This document shows positions 52,320 through 64,000 of a DNA stretch of 64,000 nt, piece after piece. Below the pieces are notes generated by a model. The model worked only from the letters and a program-made list of their open reading frames with translations. It was not told the origin of the DNA and did not search any database. The position numbers and the translations under genes were made by a program. How positions within the stretch are numbered: the first letter of the stretch is position 1; every line of letters starts with the position of its first letter. Source of the stretch: Cryobacterium ruanii (GTDB lineage Bacteria > Actinomycetota > Actinomycetes > Actinomycetales > Microbacteriaceae); assembly GCF_004404055.1 (NCBI RefSeq), contig NZ_SOHK01000005.1:124001-188000 (forward strand), given 5' to 3'.

Positions 52320-53483
52320 ATGACCTCGGCCGACTCCAACACCCCCGCAGCCGCGCCCGCCGCCGGCATCGAGCGTTTCTCGCCCCTGCACCAGGCCCAC
52401 GTCGACGCCGGTGCAAGTTTCACCGACTTCGCGGGTTGGCAGATGCCGGTGCGCTACTCGAGCGATCTGGCCGAGCACCACGCCGTGCGCAACCAGGCCG
52501 GCCTGTTCGATCTGTCGCACATGGCCGAGATCCTGGTCGACGGCCCGGATGCTGCCACCTACCTCGACTACGCGCTCGCCGGCAAACTCTCGGTCATCGA
52601 GCTCTGGCAGGCTAAGTACAGCCTGTTGCTCGCCGAGAACGGCGGCATCATCGATGACCTTGTCGTCTACCGCCTCGATGAAACCAGGTTCCTGGTCGTC
52701 GCCAACGCCGGCAACCGATTCGCCGCTTTCGACGCGCTGCTCGCGCGTGCTGTCGACTTCGACGTAGCCGTTCTCGACCAGAGCGACGACTACGCGCTCA
52801 TCGCCGTGCAAGGCCCGAACGCCCTCGCCATCCTCGACGCCACCGCGGGCGTCACCGACCTGGGCGCCGACCTGCACTTCATGAAGTATTACCGAATCAC
52901 GGATGGCTCCTTCCGCGGCCACCCCCTGCTCGTCGCCCGCACAGGGTACACCGGCGAAGACGGCTTCGAGCTCTACCTTGCGGCCGACCAGGCCCGCGAA
53001 CTCTGGCACGCCCTGTTGAGCGCCGGCGCCGACCAAGGTCTGGTTCTGGCCGGGCTGGCCAGTCGCGACACCCTCCGCCTCGAAGCCGGCATGCCGCTCT
53101 ACGGTCACGAGCTCACCCTCACGACCTTCCCGGCTCAGGCCGGACTCGGCAAGGTGGTCAACCTCAAGAAGGAGAACGACTTCGTCGGCCGGGCCGCGAG
53201 CGAAGCCGGGCCGGAGGCGGGGGCATCCGTCTTGGTGGGCCTGATCGCCGCCGGCAAACGGGCCGGGCGGGCCGAGTATGCGATCTTCCGCAGCCTCGAT
53301 GCCGAGGCGCCCGACGGCGTGATCACGAGCGGCGCCCTTTCGCCGACCCTCGGCTACCCGATCGCCATGGCCTATGTCACCCCCGACCTCGCCCGCCTCG
53401 GCACCGAGGTGTACGTCGACGTGCGCGGCACCCGCCTTCCGGCGACCGTCACGTCACTCCCCTTCTATAAGCGCGTCGAATAG
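52320..53483 (+). CDS. gcvT: Glycine cleavage system T protein (aminomethyltransferase)
   Basis: A 387-residue tetrahydrofolate-dependent enzyme that takes the aminomethyl group from lipoyl-GcvH, releasing ammonia and forming methylene-THF. Landmarks are [42 protein letters not shown] and [14 protein letters not shown]. The ATG at 52320 follows CGGAGAACTC. It is the first gene of gcvT-gcvH-gcvP under the glycine riboswitch. Confidence 0.96.
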   Translation: MTSADSNTPAAAPAAGIERFSPLHQAHVDAGASFTDFAGWQMPVRYSSDLAEHHAVRNQAGLFDLSHMAEILVDGPDAATYLDYALAGKLSVIELWQAKYSLLLAENGGIIDDLVVYRLDETRFLVVANAGNRFAAFDALLARAVDFDVAVLDQSDDYALIAVQGPNALAILDATAGVTDLGADLHFMKYYRITDGSFRGHPLLVARTGYTGEDGFELYLAADQARELWHALLSAGADQGLVLAGLASRDTLRLEAGMPLYGHELTLTTFPAQAGLGKVVNLKKENDFVGRAASEAGPEAGASVLVGLIAAGKRAGRAEYAIFRSLDAEAPDGVITSGALSPTLGYPIAMAYVTPDLARLGTEVYVDVRGTRLPATVTSLPFYKRVE

Positions 53484-53521
53484 CCCCTCTAGAATCCGTG
53501 CAACCTGCGAAAGGCAACACC

Positions 53522-53893
53522 ATGACAGACACATCAACACTCCACTACACCGCCGAGCATGAGTGGGTTTTGGTCGAGGGTTCTATCGCGACCGTCGGAA
53601 TCACCGCCTACGCCGCTGAAAAGCTCGGCGACGTCGTCTTCGTCGAACTGCCCGAGGTCGGCAGCACCATCGCCGGTGGCACGGTCGTCGGCGAAATCGA
53701 GTCGACCAAGTCGGTCGGGGAACTATTCGCGCCGGTCAACGGCACCGTCACGGCCACAAACGACCAGGTGGTCGAGAGCCCGGAACTCGTCAACAGCGAC
53801 CCGTTCGGCGCGGGCTGGCTGATCAAGGTCGAGTTCGAGACCCTTCCCACCCTGCTGACGTTTACTGAGTATTCCGCCCTGATCGGGGAGTAA
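53522..53893 (+). CDS. gcvH: Glycine cleavage system H protein
   Basis: A 123-residue lipoyl carrier. The lipoylated lysine lies in [17 protein letters not shown] (Lys near residue 64). The N-terminal [12 protein letters not shown] and C-terminal GWLIKVEFE are typical. It shuttles the aminomethyl group between GcvP and GcvT. It lies 38 bp after gcvT and 8 bp before gcvP. Confidence 0.96.
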   Translation: MTDTSTLHYTAEHEWVLVEGSIATVGITAYAAEKLGDVVFVELPEVGSTIAGGTVVGEIESTKSVGELFAPVNGTVTATNDQVVESPELVNSDPFGAGWLIKVEFETLPTLLTFTEYSALIGE

Positions 53894-53901
53894 CGTACAA
53901 C

Positions 53902-56802
<2,901 letters not shown>

Positions 56803-56805
56803 GAG

Positions 56806-57597
56806 CTAGCTAGCCGGGGCGAGCAGCCCCGGCCACCAGGCCAGCGCGAGTGGGTAGCCGACGAACGAGAGAATATCGAGCAGCCAGTGGGTCACCACGA
56901 GCGGCATGGTGCGCCCCCAGCGGGAATAGCACCAGCCGAACACGACGCCCATGGCCACGTTGCCGAAGAACGGCCCGACGCCCTGATACAGGTGATAGCT
57001 GCCGCGCAGCGCGGCCGAGCTCAGAATGATCGTCCAGGTCGACCAACCCAGTTCCCGTAGCCGCGTGAACAGATAGCCGACCACGATGAGCTCCTCGACC
57101 AGCGCCGCCTTGAGAGCCGCGAACACGAGGATCGGAATTGTCCACGAGAAGCTGTCGAGCGGCGACGGTACGACGGCCACGGTGAAGCCGAATGCCCGCC
57201 CGGCCAGGTATAGCGCAAGCCCCGGAACACCGATCACAAGCAGCAGTCCGAATCCGCCGAGCAGGTCTCGCCCGGGGCAGGTCAGGTCGAAGCCGAGACG
57301 GGTGAACGGGCTCTGCCCGGGCCGCCACAGTAGAAACAGCACCAGCGCCACCGCTGCGAGCCCGAACGCGATCCCGAGGAACTGATAGGTGAAGTCGAGC
57401 CACTCCCGCGGCGACTGCGACCCGTTGAGGGTCGCTGACTGGTCGGCGAGGGGGGTCTTATCGGTCAACCTGGCCACGATCGACACGATGGAATACACCG
57501 CCGACGCCCCGAGTGACAGCGCGAGCACGATACCGATCTCCCAGTACAGCCGCGTGCGGTGCAGCCCCGAAAGACGCGAAACGGATGCTGTGGCCAT
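56806..57597 (-). CDS. CPBP family intramembrane protease-like protein
   Basis: A 263-residue membrane protein with about eight helices. CPBP motif 1 normally reads EExxxR; here it is EELIVVGYLFTRL, so both Glu are present but the Arg is Val. Motif 2 is SYHLYQGVGPFFGNV (His), and HWLLDILSF supplies motif 3. The family contains glutamic-type intramembrane proteases such as Rce1 and bacteriocin-immunity proteins. The missing Arg is seen in some other actinobacterial members and activity is uncertain. ATG 57597 follows AGGA. It is convergent with gcvP. Confidence 0.8.
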   Translation of the reverse strand: MATASVSRLSGLHRTRLYWEIGIVLALSLGASAVYSIVSIVARLTDKTPLADQSATLNGSQSPREWLDFTYQFLGIAFGLAAVALVLFLLWRPGQSPFTRLGFDLTCPGRDLLGGFGLLLVIGVPGLALYLAGRAFGFTVAVVPSPLDSFSWTIPILVFAALKAALVEELIVVGYLFTRLRELGWSTWTIILSSAALRGSYHLYQGVGPFFGNVAMGVVFGWCYSRWGRTMPLVVTHWLLDILSFVGYPLALAWWPGLLAPAS

Positions 57598-58225
57598 GGT
57601 TCTATCCTGCCACCCCATCACAGGGAGGCCCCCGTGACCCGGTTTGACGGGGCATCACCCCCTCGAGATTGTCTCGCAACAATCGTGCGCGCTTTGGTAC
57701 CGTGACGTTCAGGAGTTGCCGACTGTATTGCGCCTTTGTAACCATTTGTGTCGCAATACCCAATTTGGGGCGACTCAAACTAGGGTCGCAACAACCCTCT
57801 GATCGTGAGTGGTGATTTCTGCGGCCTCGATCGACGGCGAGCTCACGCAGGAGTTGCTCGCGGCGTTCCCCGGAGGAAATTTCGAGTTCGGACGGTAGGC
57901 GGCGGTCTGCGCGATGACGACCCGACCGGATCGATCCCGGGCGGACCTGCATCTTTTTGGGCGCCGTATCGGCCTGATCGTTGCCCTGCCGTCCCGCTTA
58001 ATCGACGAAATCTCTCTCGTAAACCTATGAATCTTGGCGTGACACTCATATACGCGCAGGTTTCGTGCAAAAAGTCTAACTTTGACGAAGATGAATGGTT
58101 CCTTTTCATAACAGTTCACGTATTTGCTTGTCACCGCTGTTGATTTCTCTCTAGGGTCGTAGCTAACCACGATCGACCCGCGGCCTCGAGCCGTGCGCCG
58201 GCGCTCACTTCGCCCAGGAGGAATC
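57598..58225. other. Long 5' region of the peptide importer operon
   Basis: About 630 bases without a convincing gene. TCGCAACAA occurs at 57674 and 57786 and a related TCGCAATA at 57751. GTCGCAATACCCAATTTGGG can fold into a hairpin with GCGAC. The right end holds the probable oppA promoter. A minus-strand frame crosses the region but has no domain. Confidence 0.4.
58128..58157 (+). promoter_or_regulatory. Probable promoter of oppABC operon
   Basis: TTGTCA (58128-58133), an 18-bp spacer and TAGGGT (58152-58157) form a sigma-A-type promoter. The expected leader of about 60 bases leads to the oppA ribosome-binding site AGGAGGAATC. Confidence 0.55.
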
Positions 58226-60013
58226 TTGTCTATCAGAGGAAAACTGTTTAGGAAAAGCCTGAGTGGGGTCGCCGTTCTCGGCGTCGCCGCCCTCGCCTTG
58301 ACCGCTTGCACCACGACCGGAAGCACCGATACCAACACGGATACTGCCGGTGGCGGCGGCACGGTGACAGTCGCAATCGTCAACGACTTCACGTCGTTCA
58401 ATAACCAGACCCCCCAGTCAAACCTCGACACCAACGGCATCATCGGTTACCTCATGGGCAACTACGGTTCCGCTTTCTCATACGTCGACAACGAATTCAA
58501 CCTCGTGCACGAGGAGGAGTTCGGCACCTTCGAGAAAACCAGCGATGATCCACAGACCGTCACCTACACGCTCAACCCCGACAACAAGTGGTCTGACGGA
58601 GAGCCAGTGACGGCCGATGACATGCTGCTGTCCTGGGCTACGCAATCCGGCTTCTTCAACAGCTCGACCACTGACCCGGACAGCGGTGAGGTGGTGACCG
58701 GTACGCAGTACTTCGACCTCGCTGCGAGCACCGCCGGACTCGACACGACGGCGCTGCCGACGATCAGCGACGATAACCTATCGATGACCCTGGTCTATGG
58801 AACGCCCTACGTGGACTGGGAGATCATCAACCCAATCGGGCAGCCGGCGCACATCGTCGCCAAAAAAGCCGGACTCGGCTCGGCAGCCGACCTGACCGAA
58901 CTGATCATGGGCCTGCCCAAGGGAGACCCGGCCAGCCCGGCCGAAGCGGACCCCACATTCAAGGCGGCCGCCGACTTCGTGAACACGGGCTATGACGTGA
59001 CCGCGTTCCCGACCGACCCCGACCTGCTCGTCTCGAGTGGACCTATGGTTCCGACCGGGTGGACGCCCGGACAGTCCTTCACCATGGAGCCTAATAAGTT
59101 CTATGTCGCTGGGATGAAGCCCAAAATCGACAAGCTGATCCTGCGCGTCATCCCCGACGCGAACGCCGAGGTCACCGCGCTGCAGAACGGCGAGGTTGAC
59201 ATCATGTATCCGCAGGCATCGGCTGACACTCTTACAGCGCTCGAGAACACCGGCGCCGACGTACTGACCGGCGACCAGCTCTCTTACGACCATGTCGACC
59301 TCAACTTCGGCTCCGAGGTCTTCGCCGATCTGAGCGTTCGTCAGGCCTTCCTGAAGACCATCCCGCGCCAGCAAATCCTTGACTCCCTCATCACGCCCAT
59401 CAACCCCGACGCCGAGGTGCTGAACTCGCAGATCTGGGTTCCGGCCAACGAGCCGTACAGCGATTCCGTCTCCAATAACGGCTCGAGCGACTACGCCGAG
59501 GTAGACATCGAGGGTGCCAAGACGCTTCTCGCCGGCGCGACGCCGACGGTGAGCATTCTGTACAACTCCAACAACCCGAACAGGGTCGATACCTTCCAGG
59601 CCATTCAGGAGTCGGCCAGCCAGGCCGGGTTCAATATCGTCGACAAGGGGTCACCCGACTGGAGTTCGCTGCTGTCCGGTGGCGACTATGAAGCGTCGAT
59701 CTTCGGTTGGATCAGCCCCGGCGTTGGTTCGGCCGGCATCTCGCAGATCTTCTCGACCGATGGCGGCGGTAACTACAGCCGCTACACAGGAACGAACGAT
59801 GATGCGCTCCTGACCCAGATAACGCTCGATCCGGATGAACTCATCGCGATTGAGAAGCGGATGGACAAGCAGATGTTCGCGGATGCCTATGGCCTGCCGC
59901 TGTTCCAGCTGCCCGGCGTGTTCGGCGTCTCCAAGCGCGTCAGCGGTGTGGAGTACATGGGTAACCAGACCGGTCCGTTCTGGAACTTCTGGGAATGGTC
60001 TGTCAACGAGTAG
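58226..60013 (+). CDS. ABC transporter substrate-binding protein, family 5 (OppA-like)
   Basis: A 595-residue exported lipoprotein. The signal peptide runs through VAVLGVAALALTAC with Cys as the lipidated residue near 28, followed by a Thr/Gly-rich linker. The mature part has TYTLNPDNKWSDGEPVTADD (near residue 112), a standard SBP family 5 block, and LSVRQAFLKTIPRQQIL in lobe II. It probably binds oligopeptides. The TTG at 58226 follows AGGAGGAATC. It is followed by a hairpin and then the permease genes. Confidence 0.92.
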   Translation: MSIRGKLFRKSLSGVAVLGVAALALTACTTTGSTDTNTDTAGGGGTVTVAIVNDFTSFNNQTPQSNLDTNGIIGYLMGNYGSAFSYVDNEFNLVHEEEFGTFEKTSDDPQTVTYTLNPDNKWSDGEPVTADDMLLSWATQSGFFNSSTTDPDSGEVVTGTQYFDLAASTAGLDTTALPTISDDNLSMTLVYGTPYVDWEIINPIGQPAHIVAKKAGLGSAADLTELIMGLPKGDPASPAEADPTFKAAADFVNTGYDVTAFPTDPDLLVSSGPMVPTGWTPGQSFTMEPNKFYVAGMKPKIDKLILRVIPDANAEVTALQNGEVDIMYPQASADTLTALENTGADVLTGDQLSYDHVDLNFGSEVFADLSVRQAFLKTIPRQQILDSLITPINPDAEVLNSQIWVPANEPYSDSVSNNGSSDYAEVDIEGAKTLLAGATPTVSILYNSNNPNRVDTFQAIQESASQAGFNIVDKGSPDWSSLLSGGDYEASIFGWISPGVGSAGISQIFSTDGGGNYSRYTGTNDDALLTQITLDPDELIAIEKRMDKQMFADAYGLPLFQLPGVFGVSKRVSGVEYMGNQTGPFWNFWEWSVNE

Positions 60014-60029
60014 ATAGCTCGATCGCGCC

Positions 60030-60061
60030 GTTGGGCTTCTGAGTTCGCTCAGGAGCCCAAC
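60030..60061 (+). terminator. Intra-operon hairpin after the OppA gene
   Basis: GTTGGGCTTCTGAG (60030-60043), loop TTCG and CTCAGGAGCCCAAC (60048-60061) form a long stem with one mismatch. No U-tract follows. It probably stabilises or partly terminates the mRNA so that OppA is made in excess over the permeases. Confidence 0.65.
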
Positions 60062-60145
60062 TCTCGGATCTGGCGGCATCCGTTCCAGGGCGCGTTCGCG
60101 CCAGTCCAGAAGTACGAACAACCCCCATAGTGAGGTAGCCCCGGC

Positions 60146-61678
60146 ATGGTGAGCTTTATCCTGAGACGCATTCTCGTCTCCATCCTCATCCTGATCGCCG
60201 CATCGTTTCTGATGTACGTCATGGTCGGCTACTCCGCGCAGCCGCTCCAGGACCTCGAGAGCAGCAACTCGCCCAACAAACAGCAGCTCATCGACGCGCG
60301 AGTGGCACGACTCGACCTCGACGTGCCTCCGCCCTTGCGCTGGGTACTGTGGCTTGGCGGCGTCGCCAAGTGTGCGATTCCCTTTGCCAACGCTTGCGAT
60401 CTTGGGTCGACCATTTCGAATGCCCAGGTCGTCGATATTCTCCCCAACGCTCTCGCCGCGACAGTGCAGCTGGTCACCTTCGCGCTCGTTCTCGCCATTC
60501 TTCTTGGTGTCACGATCGGTATCATCACTGCATTGCGCCAGTACAGCGGCCTCGACAACACGGTCACTTTCGTGAGCTTCTTTCTCTTCTCGTTGCCCGC
60601 GTTTCTCGTGGCGGTGCTCCTCAAAGAATTCATCGCCATCGGGTTCAACGATTTTCTCCGCGATCCCGTCATCGGCGGCACCGCCTTGGTCGTCATTGGT
60701 GTCATCATCGGGGCTATCTGGCAGTCTTTGCTCGGTGGGGACCGTCGTCGCCGACTCGTCGTTTTTCTCGTGTCGGGGCTCGCTACATCCGGGGTACTGC
60801 TCCTAATGAGCGCGACCGGATGGTTTGAGAATCCTGGTTTGGGTCCGATCCCCGTCATCCTGCTGGTCGCGGCAATCGCCGCCGGTGCGGCGACCCTGCT
60901 GGCCGGACTGCGCAACCGCCGGGCACTGATCACCGCCGGTATAAACGCTGCGCTAGCCATCGCAGCATATTTTTCCTTGCAGCCGCTATTCGACGTTTCA
61001 AGTGCAGGAACGCTTTTCATTCTGGCGCTCGCCACGATCGGGGTTGGACTGGTTAGTGGTTTTCTGGCTGGCGGCTACGATCGCGGCCAGAACATGCGGG
61101 TCGGTCTCGTCACCGCCCTGTTCTCCGGCGCGGTCGTGCTTCTTGACCGGTTCATGCAATCCTGGGGTGACCTCCTGACCGCGACCAACGGGCGCCCGAT
61201 CGCCACAGTGGGATCCAAGACCCCGGGAGTGTCCGGCGACGTGTGGCTCACCGGACTCGATACGTTCGCGCACCTCACGCTGCCAATCGTTGCCTTGCTG
61301 CTGATCTCTTTCGCCGGGTACACCCGGTACTCCCGCGCCGGAATGCTCGAAGTGCTCAGCCTCGACTTCATTCGCACTGCCCGCGCCAAGGGGCTTCCGG
61401 AACGCACGGTGATCGTGCGGCACGCGTTCCGCAACATGCTGATTCCGCTGACGACCCTCGTCGCCTTCGATGTCGGCGCGCTGCTCGGTGGCGCAATCAT
61501 CACAGAAAAGATCTTCGCCATTCCCGGAATGGGGAGCCTGTTCAATTCGGGACTAGAGCGGGGTGACCTGAACCCGGTCATGGGCTATTTTCTTATCGTC
61601 GCCGCTATGGCCATCACCTTCAATTTTCTGGCCGACATGGCCTACGCCGGGCTAGACCCCAGAGTGAGGATTCGCTAA
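60146..61678 (+). CDS. ABC transporter permease (OppB-like) with large membrane insertion
   Basis: A 510-residue permease; ordinary OppB/DppB proteins have about 310-340 residues. The N-terminal helix (MVSFILRRILVSILILIAAS) and the C-terminal transport core with EAA loop (LDFIRTARAKGLPERTVIVR) and GAIITEKIFAIPGMGSL are standard. Roughly residues 165-355 form an insertion with five or so extra hydrophobic segments, for example GGTALVVIGVIIGAIW and FILALATIGVGLVSGFLAGG. The frame is intact through the insertion, so it is a real fusion or expansion. It pairs with the OppC-like permease. Confidence 0.88.
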   Translation: MVSFILRRILVSILILIAASFLMYVMVGYSAQPLQDLESSNSPNKQQLIDARVARLDLDVPPPLRWVLWLGGVAKCAIPFANACDLGSTISNAQVVDILPNALAATVQLVTFALVLAILLGVTIGIITALRQYSGLDNTVTFVSFFLFSLPAFLVAVLLKEFIAIGFNDFLRDPVIGGTALVVIGVIIGAIWQSLLGGDRRRRLVVFLVSGLATSGVLLLMSATGWFENPGLGPIPVILLVAAIAAGAATLLAGLRNRRALITAGINAALAIAAYFSLQPLFDVSSAGTLFILALATIGVGLVSGFLAGGYDRGQNMRVGLVTALFSGAVVLLDRFMQSWGDLLTATNGRPIATVGSKTPGVSGDVWLTGLDTFAHLTLPIVALLLISFAGYTRYSRAGMLEVLSLDFIRTARAKGLPERTVIVRHAFRNMLIPLTTLVAFDVGALLGGAIITEKIFAIPGMGSLFNSGLERGDLNPVMGYFLIVAAMAITFNFLADMAYAGLDPRVRIR

Positions 61679-62719
61679 ATGTCCACACCAATTGGTCTAG
61701 GACCGACGCCACCCGAAGTCCCCGCTGACGAACTCGCTGCGGCAAATTCGTTACCCGAGAGTCAGGGTCGCCTGATCTGGCGCCGCTTCGTCGGCAATAG
61801 GGTGGCCGTGGCGTCGATTATCGTGCTTTTGGCCATCATCCTGTTCTCCTTCTCCGCCATCGGCATCGGCCCTATTCCAGGCTGGTGGAGGTTCGGGTTC
61901 AAGGAACTCAACCCGCAAGTCAACGGTGGCGACCCGACCCTGTCCCTGCTGCCGCAGTTTCTCGGCGGCGACGGTGTTTCGCTGGGCGAGCATCCGTTCG
62001 GCCAGGACCGCATCGGCAAGGACTACTTCGCCATGACCATGCGGGGCATCCAGAATTCCGCGCTCGTCATGGTTGTGCTCGGCCTCATTGCAACGGTAGT
62101 GGGTGTGGTGGTCGGGGCGATCGCCGGCTACTACCGCGGCACCGTCGACGCCATTCTCATGCGCGTCACCGACGTCTTCATCGTGATTCCCGCCCTTGTC
62201 ATCGGCTCCGTCGTCGGCCACTGGTTCGGCAGCCTCGGCGCACCGGTGCTCGCGATCATGCTCGGCTTCTTCTCCTGGATGGGCATCGCCCGGCTGGTGC
62301 GCGGCGAATTCCTCTCCCTGCGCGAACGGGAGTTCGTCGAAGCTGCCCGCGTTGCCGGCGCCTCCGACATGCGCATCATCTTCAAGCACATCCTGCCCAA
62401 CGCCATGGGTGTCGTCATCGTGTCGGCGACGCTCATCATGGCCTCGGCCATCCTGCTCGAGACGGCGCTGAGCTATCTCGGCTACGGCATCCGCTCTCCC
62501 GACGTGTCGCTCGGGCTGCTGATCAGCTCGAACCAGTCGGCCTTCCAGACCCGACCGTGGCTGTTCTGGTGGCCCGGCGCGTTCATCGTGTCGCTCGCGC
62601 TGTTGGTGAACTTCGTCGGTGACGGCCTGCGCGACGCTTTTGACCCGCGGCACCGCCGGTTCAAGCTCAGTAAAATGCGCGAAACCCCGCCCGAACCGGA
62701 GCTGGAGCCGAAGCCGTGA
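61679..62719 (+). CDS. ABC transporter permease (OppC-like)
   Basis: A 346-residue permease of the OppC/DppC type. After a cytoplasmic N-terminus and first helix (VAVASIIVLLAIILFSFS) comes HPFGQDRIGKDYFAMTMRG, the family hallmark. The EAA loop is EAARVAGASDMRIIFKHILP and the C-terminal DGLRDAFDPR is typical. The ATG directly follows the oppB stop. It forms the channel with the enlarged OppB. Confidence 0.93.
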   Translation: MSTPIGLGPTPPEVPADELAAANSLPESQGRLIWRRFVGNRVAVASIIVLLAIILFSFSAIGIGPIPGWWRFGFKELNPQVNGGDPTLSLLPQFLGGDGVSLGEHPFGQDRIGKDYFAMTMRGIQNSALVMVVLGLIATVVGVVVGAIAGYYRGTVDAILMRVTDVFIVIPALVIGSVVGHWFGSLGAPVLAIMLGFFSWMGIARLVRGEFLSLREREFVEAARVAGASDMRIIFKHILPNAMGVVIVSATLIMASAILLETALSYLGYGIRSPDVSLGLLISSNQSAFQTRPWLFWWPGAFIVSLALLVNFVGDGLRDAFDPRHRRFKLSKMRETPPEPELEPKP

Positions 62720-62730
62720 CGCCGTGCAGC

Positions 62731-63339
62731 CTAAGAGAGCAGAATGGTCACAACGGATGCCGCAGCGCCCGCCGCCAGCGCCCCCGCGCGACCCCAGGCC
62801 CACACGATCGATACCGGAGTCTGGGCGGCGAGGCCGCCGTTTACCCGGCCGCTGCGCTGCAGGGCGTCCCAGCGTGCGCGCACCAGTTGCGCCGCCTCTC
62901 CGGACTCACTTCCCGGCAGGTCTCCGGGTCGGGGTGCTCCGGTGAGGTAGGGCACCGGGTCGGTGGTCTTGCGACGTCCGGCGCTGGTCAGGCTGCGGCC
63001 GGGTGCAGGGGCGCAGTACACCGCGAACTTGCGTCCGGGCGTATAGAGGGTGAGCGCGAACTTGGTGTCAACGTGCACGAGCGCCGCCCACGGCACCACG
63101 ATGGTGCGCAGCGGATTGCGAATGGTCACGGCCGTATCGCTCACGCGCAAGTCGGGCCGCCAGAGCATTTCCCAGACGAACAGTATGACGAACAGGGCCG
63201 GAACGACCAACCAGCGATTGGATGCGGTCGGCAGCAGGAACAGGCTCAGCGCGCTGAGCGCAGCCACCGTGGCGAACAGGGCGGCGATAATGCGGTTGAA
63301 CCGCGAGTAGAAGACATTCGGGTCGGCAGCGACGGGCAT
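62731..63339 (-). CDS. PH domain-containing membrane protein
   Basis: A 202-residue protein with two N-terminal helices (IIAALFATVAALSALSLFLL and WLVVPALFVILFVWEMLW) followed by a bacterial PH-like domain (RVSDTAVTIRNPLRTIVVPW, KFALTLYTPGRKFAVYCAPA) of the PF10756 type and a C-terminal helix. The gene lies on the opposite strand between oppC and oppD. The function is unknown. Its presence splits the importer operon, so oppD needs read-through or its own promoter. Confidence 0.78.
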   Translation of the reverse strand: MPVAADPNVFYSRFNRIIAALFATVAALSALSLFLLPTASNRWLVVPALFVILFVWEMLWRPDLRVSDTAVTIRNPLRTIVVPWAALVHVDTKFALTLYTPGRKFAVYCAPAPGRSLTSAGRRKTTDPVPYLTGAPRPGDLPGSESGEAAQLVRARWDALQRSGRVNGGLAAQTPVSIVWAWGRAGALAAGAAASVVTILLS

Positions 63340-63398
63340 TCAGCCATCGTGCCAGACTCCGGCCTCAGAAACCGCACGATCGAGGGAAGCAGGATTTC

Positions 63399-64000
63399 AT
63401 GACCGACCAGGTGACGAACACATTCTCCGGCCCCGTGCTTCAGGTGACCGACCTGACCGTGCACTTCGGCGTGGACAACGTCTGGGTGCCAGCCGCGCTC
63501 AATCTGGGCTACTCGATCGAGCGTGGCAAGGTGCTCGCCATCGTCGGCGAGTCCGGCTCGGGCAAGAGCGCCAGTTCGATGGCCATTCTCGACCTGCTCC
63601 CCGAGAACAGTCGCGTCTCCGGCAGCGTCAAGCTCAGCGGTCGGGAACTCATGGGACTGAAGCCCGCGCAGATGCACAGAGTGCGCGGCGGCCAGGTCGC
63701 CATGATCTTTCAGGAGCCGATGACTGCCCTCAACCCGGTGTACACGATCGGATTCCAGATCATTGAAACCCTGCGCGCTCACTTCGGTATGTCGCCGTCG
63801 CAGGCGAGGGCACGTGCCCTGGAACTGCTCGATATGGTCGAACTCCCAGATCCCCTGAAAGCATTCAACTCCTATCCGCACCAACTGTCTGGAGGACAAC
63901 GCCAGCGCGCCATGATCGCCCAGTCCATCTCCTGCGACCCGCAACTGCTCATCGCCGACGAACCCACAACCGCCCTCGATGTGACGGTGCAGGCCGAGAT
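63399..64000 (+). CDS. ABC transporter ATP-binding protein (OppD-like), 3' end beyond the window
   Basis: About 200 residues of a peptide-importer ATPase are visible. Walker A is [12 protein letters not shown], the Q-loop is [13 protein letters not shown], the signature is [10 protein letters not shown] and Walker B is [14 protein letters not shown]. The frame runs off the window at base 64000 just after Walker B. OppD proteins usually have about 330 residues or, when fused to OppF, about 550-650; which applies here cannot be seen. It starts 60 bp beyond the start of the antisense PH-domain gene. Confidence 0.9.
   Translation, partial: MTDQVTNTFSGPVLQVTDLTVHFGVDNVWVPAALNLGYSIERGKVLAIVGESGSGKSASSMAILDLLPENSRVSGSVKLSGRELMGLKPAQMHRVRGGQVAMIFQEPMTALNPVYTIGFQIIETLRAHFGMSPSQARARALELLDMVELPDPLKAFNSYPHQLSGGQRQRAMIAQSISCDPQLLIADEPTTALDVTVQAE

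Overview
The window is high-GC chromosomal DNA of an actinobacterium, most likely a member of the Microbacteriaceae. The evidence is the mycothiol S-conjugate amidase gene, the GreA/DUF4307/Mca and XseA/XseB/DUF4245 neighbourhoods, frequent GTG and TTG starts, and many genes whose -10 box (TAnnnT) lies 6-8 nt before the start codon, as in leaderless actinobacterial mRNAs. The genus cannot be fixed from the sequence. No rRNA, tRNA or CRISPR array was seen.

Layout. 1-4.6 kb is an accessory patch: an AAA/DUF4143 ATPase behind iteron-like repeats, a resolvase remnant, an alpha/beta hydrolase, a membrane-protein remnant and a two-domain universal stress protein. 5-13.6 kb holds a Ppx/GppA phosphatase, a large exported Ig-like membrane protein, a glycoside hydrolase family 1 protein that lacks the catalytic nucleophile, a SOUL protein, the LemA-HtpX pair and a YcaQ-type DNA glycosylase. 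13.8-17.7 kb is a four-gene ABC importer. 17.7-38.9 kb is mostly core housekeeping: AI-2E transporter, ilvA, greA, mca, trhA, uppS, phoH, fumC, carbonic anhydrase, xseAB, ispH, fba, glpX, rmuC, an exonuclease and ychF.

38.9-44.6 kb is the most unusual part. Downstream of ychF, four DNA segments lie head to tail, and each ends in a 30-bp copy of the ychF 3' end (encoding VEFRF followed by a stop). The segments carry higA/higB remnants, an unknown gene, broken ATPase and hydrolase fragments, a secreted beta-propeller protein and two paralogous short-chain dehydrogenases. The arrangement looks like serial, same-orientation insertion at the 3' end of ychF, with cassette-like units of gene plus tail; no recombinase gene lies inside the array.

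44.7-52 kb holds a HhH-GPD glycosylase, a thioredoxin pseudogene and an MFS exporter flanked by CsoR-like palindromes, an ABC-F protein, a proton-pumping rhodopsin with the features of a carotenoid-antenna type, a single-domain LysR-type HTH protein, a LON-domain protein and a Tag-like glycosylase. 52-56.8 kb is the glycine cleavage operon gcvT-gcvH-gcvP behind a tandem glycine riboswitch. From 58 kb to the end is a peptide-type ABC importer (oppA, an enlarged oppB, oppC, and oppD running off the window), interrupted by an antisense PH-domain gene.

Several systems work together. XseA and XseB form exonuclease VII. Fba and GlpX are divergently arranged at the fructose-1,6-bisphosphate node. 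GcvT, GcvH and GcvP oxidise glycine when the riboswitch senses it. YcaQ, HhH-GPD, Tag, XseAB and RmuC give the window an unusually large set of DNA-repair genes. Family assignments come from reading motifs by eye; no database search was run.
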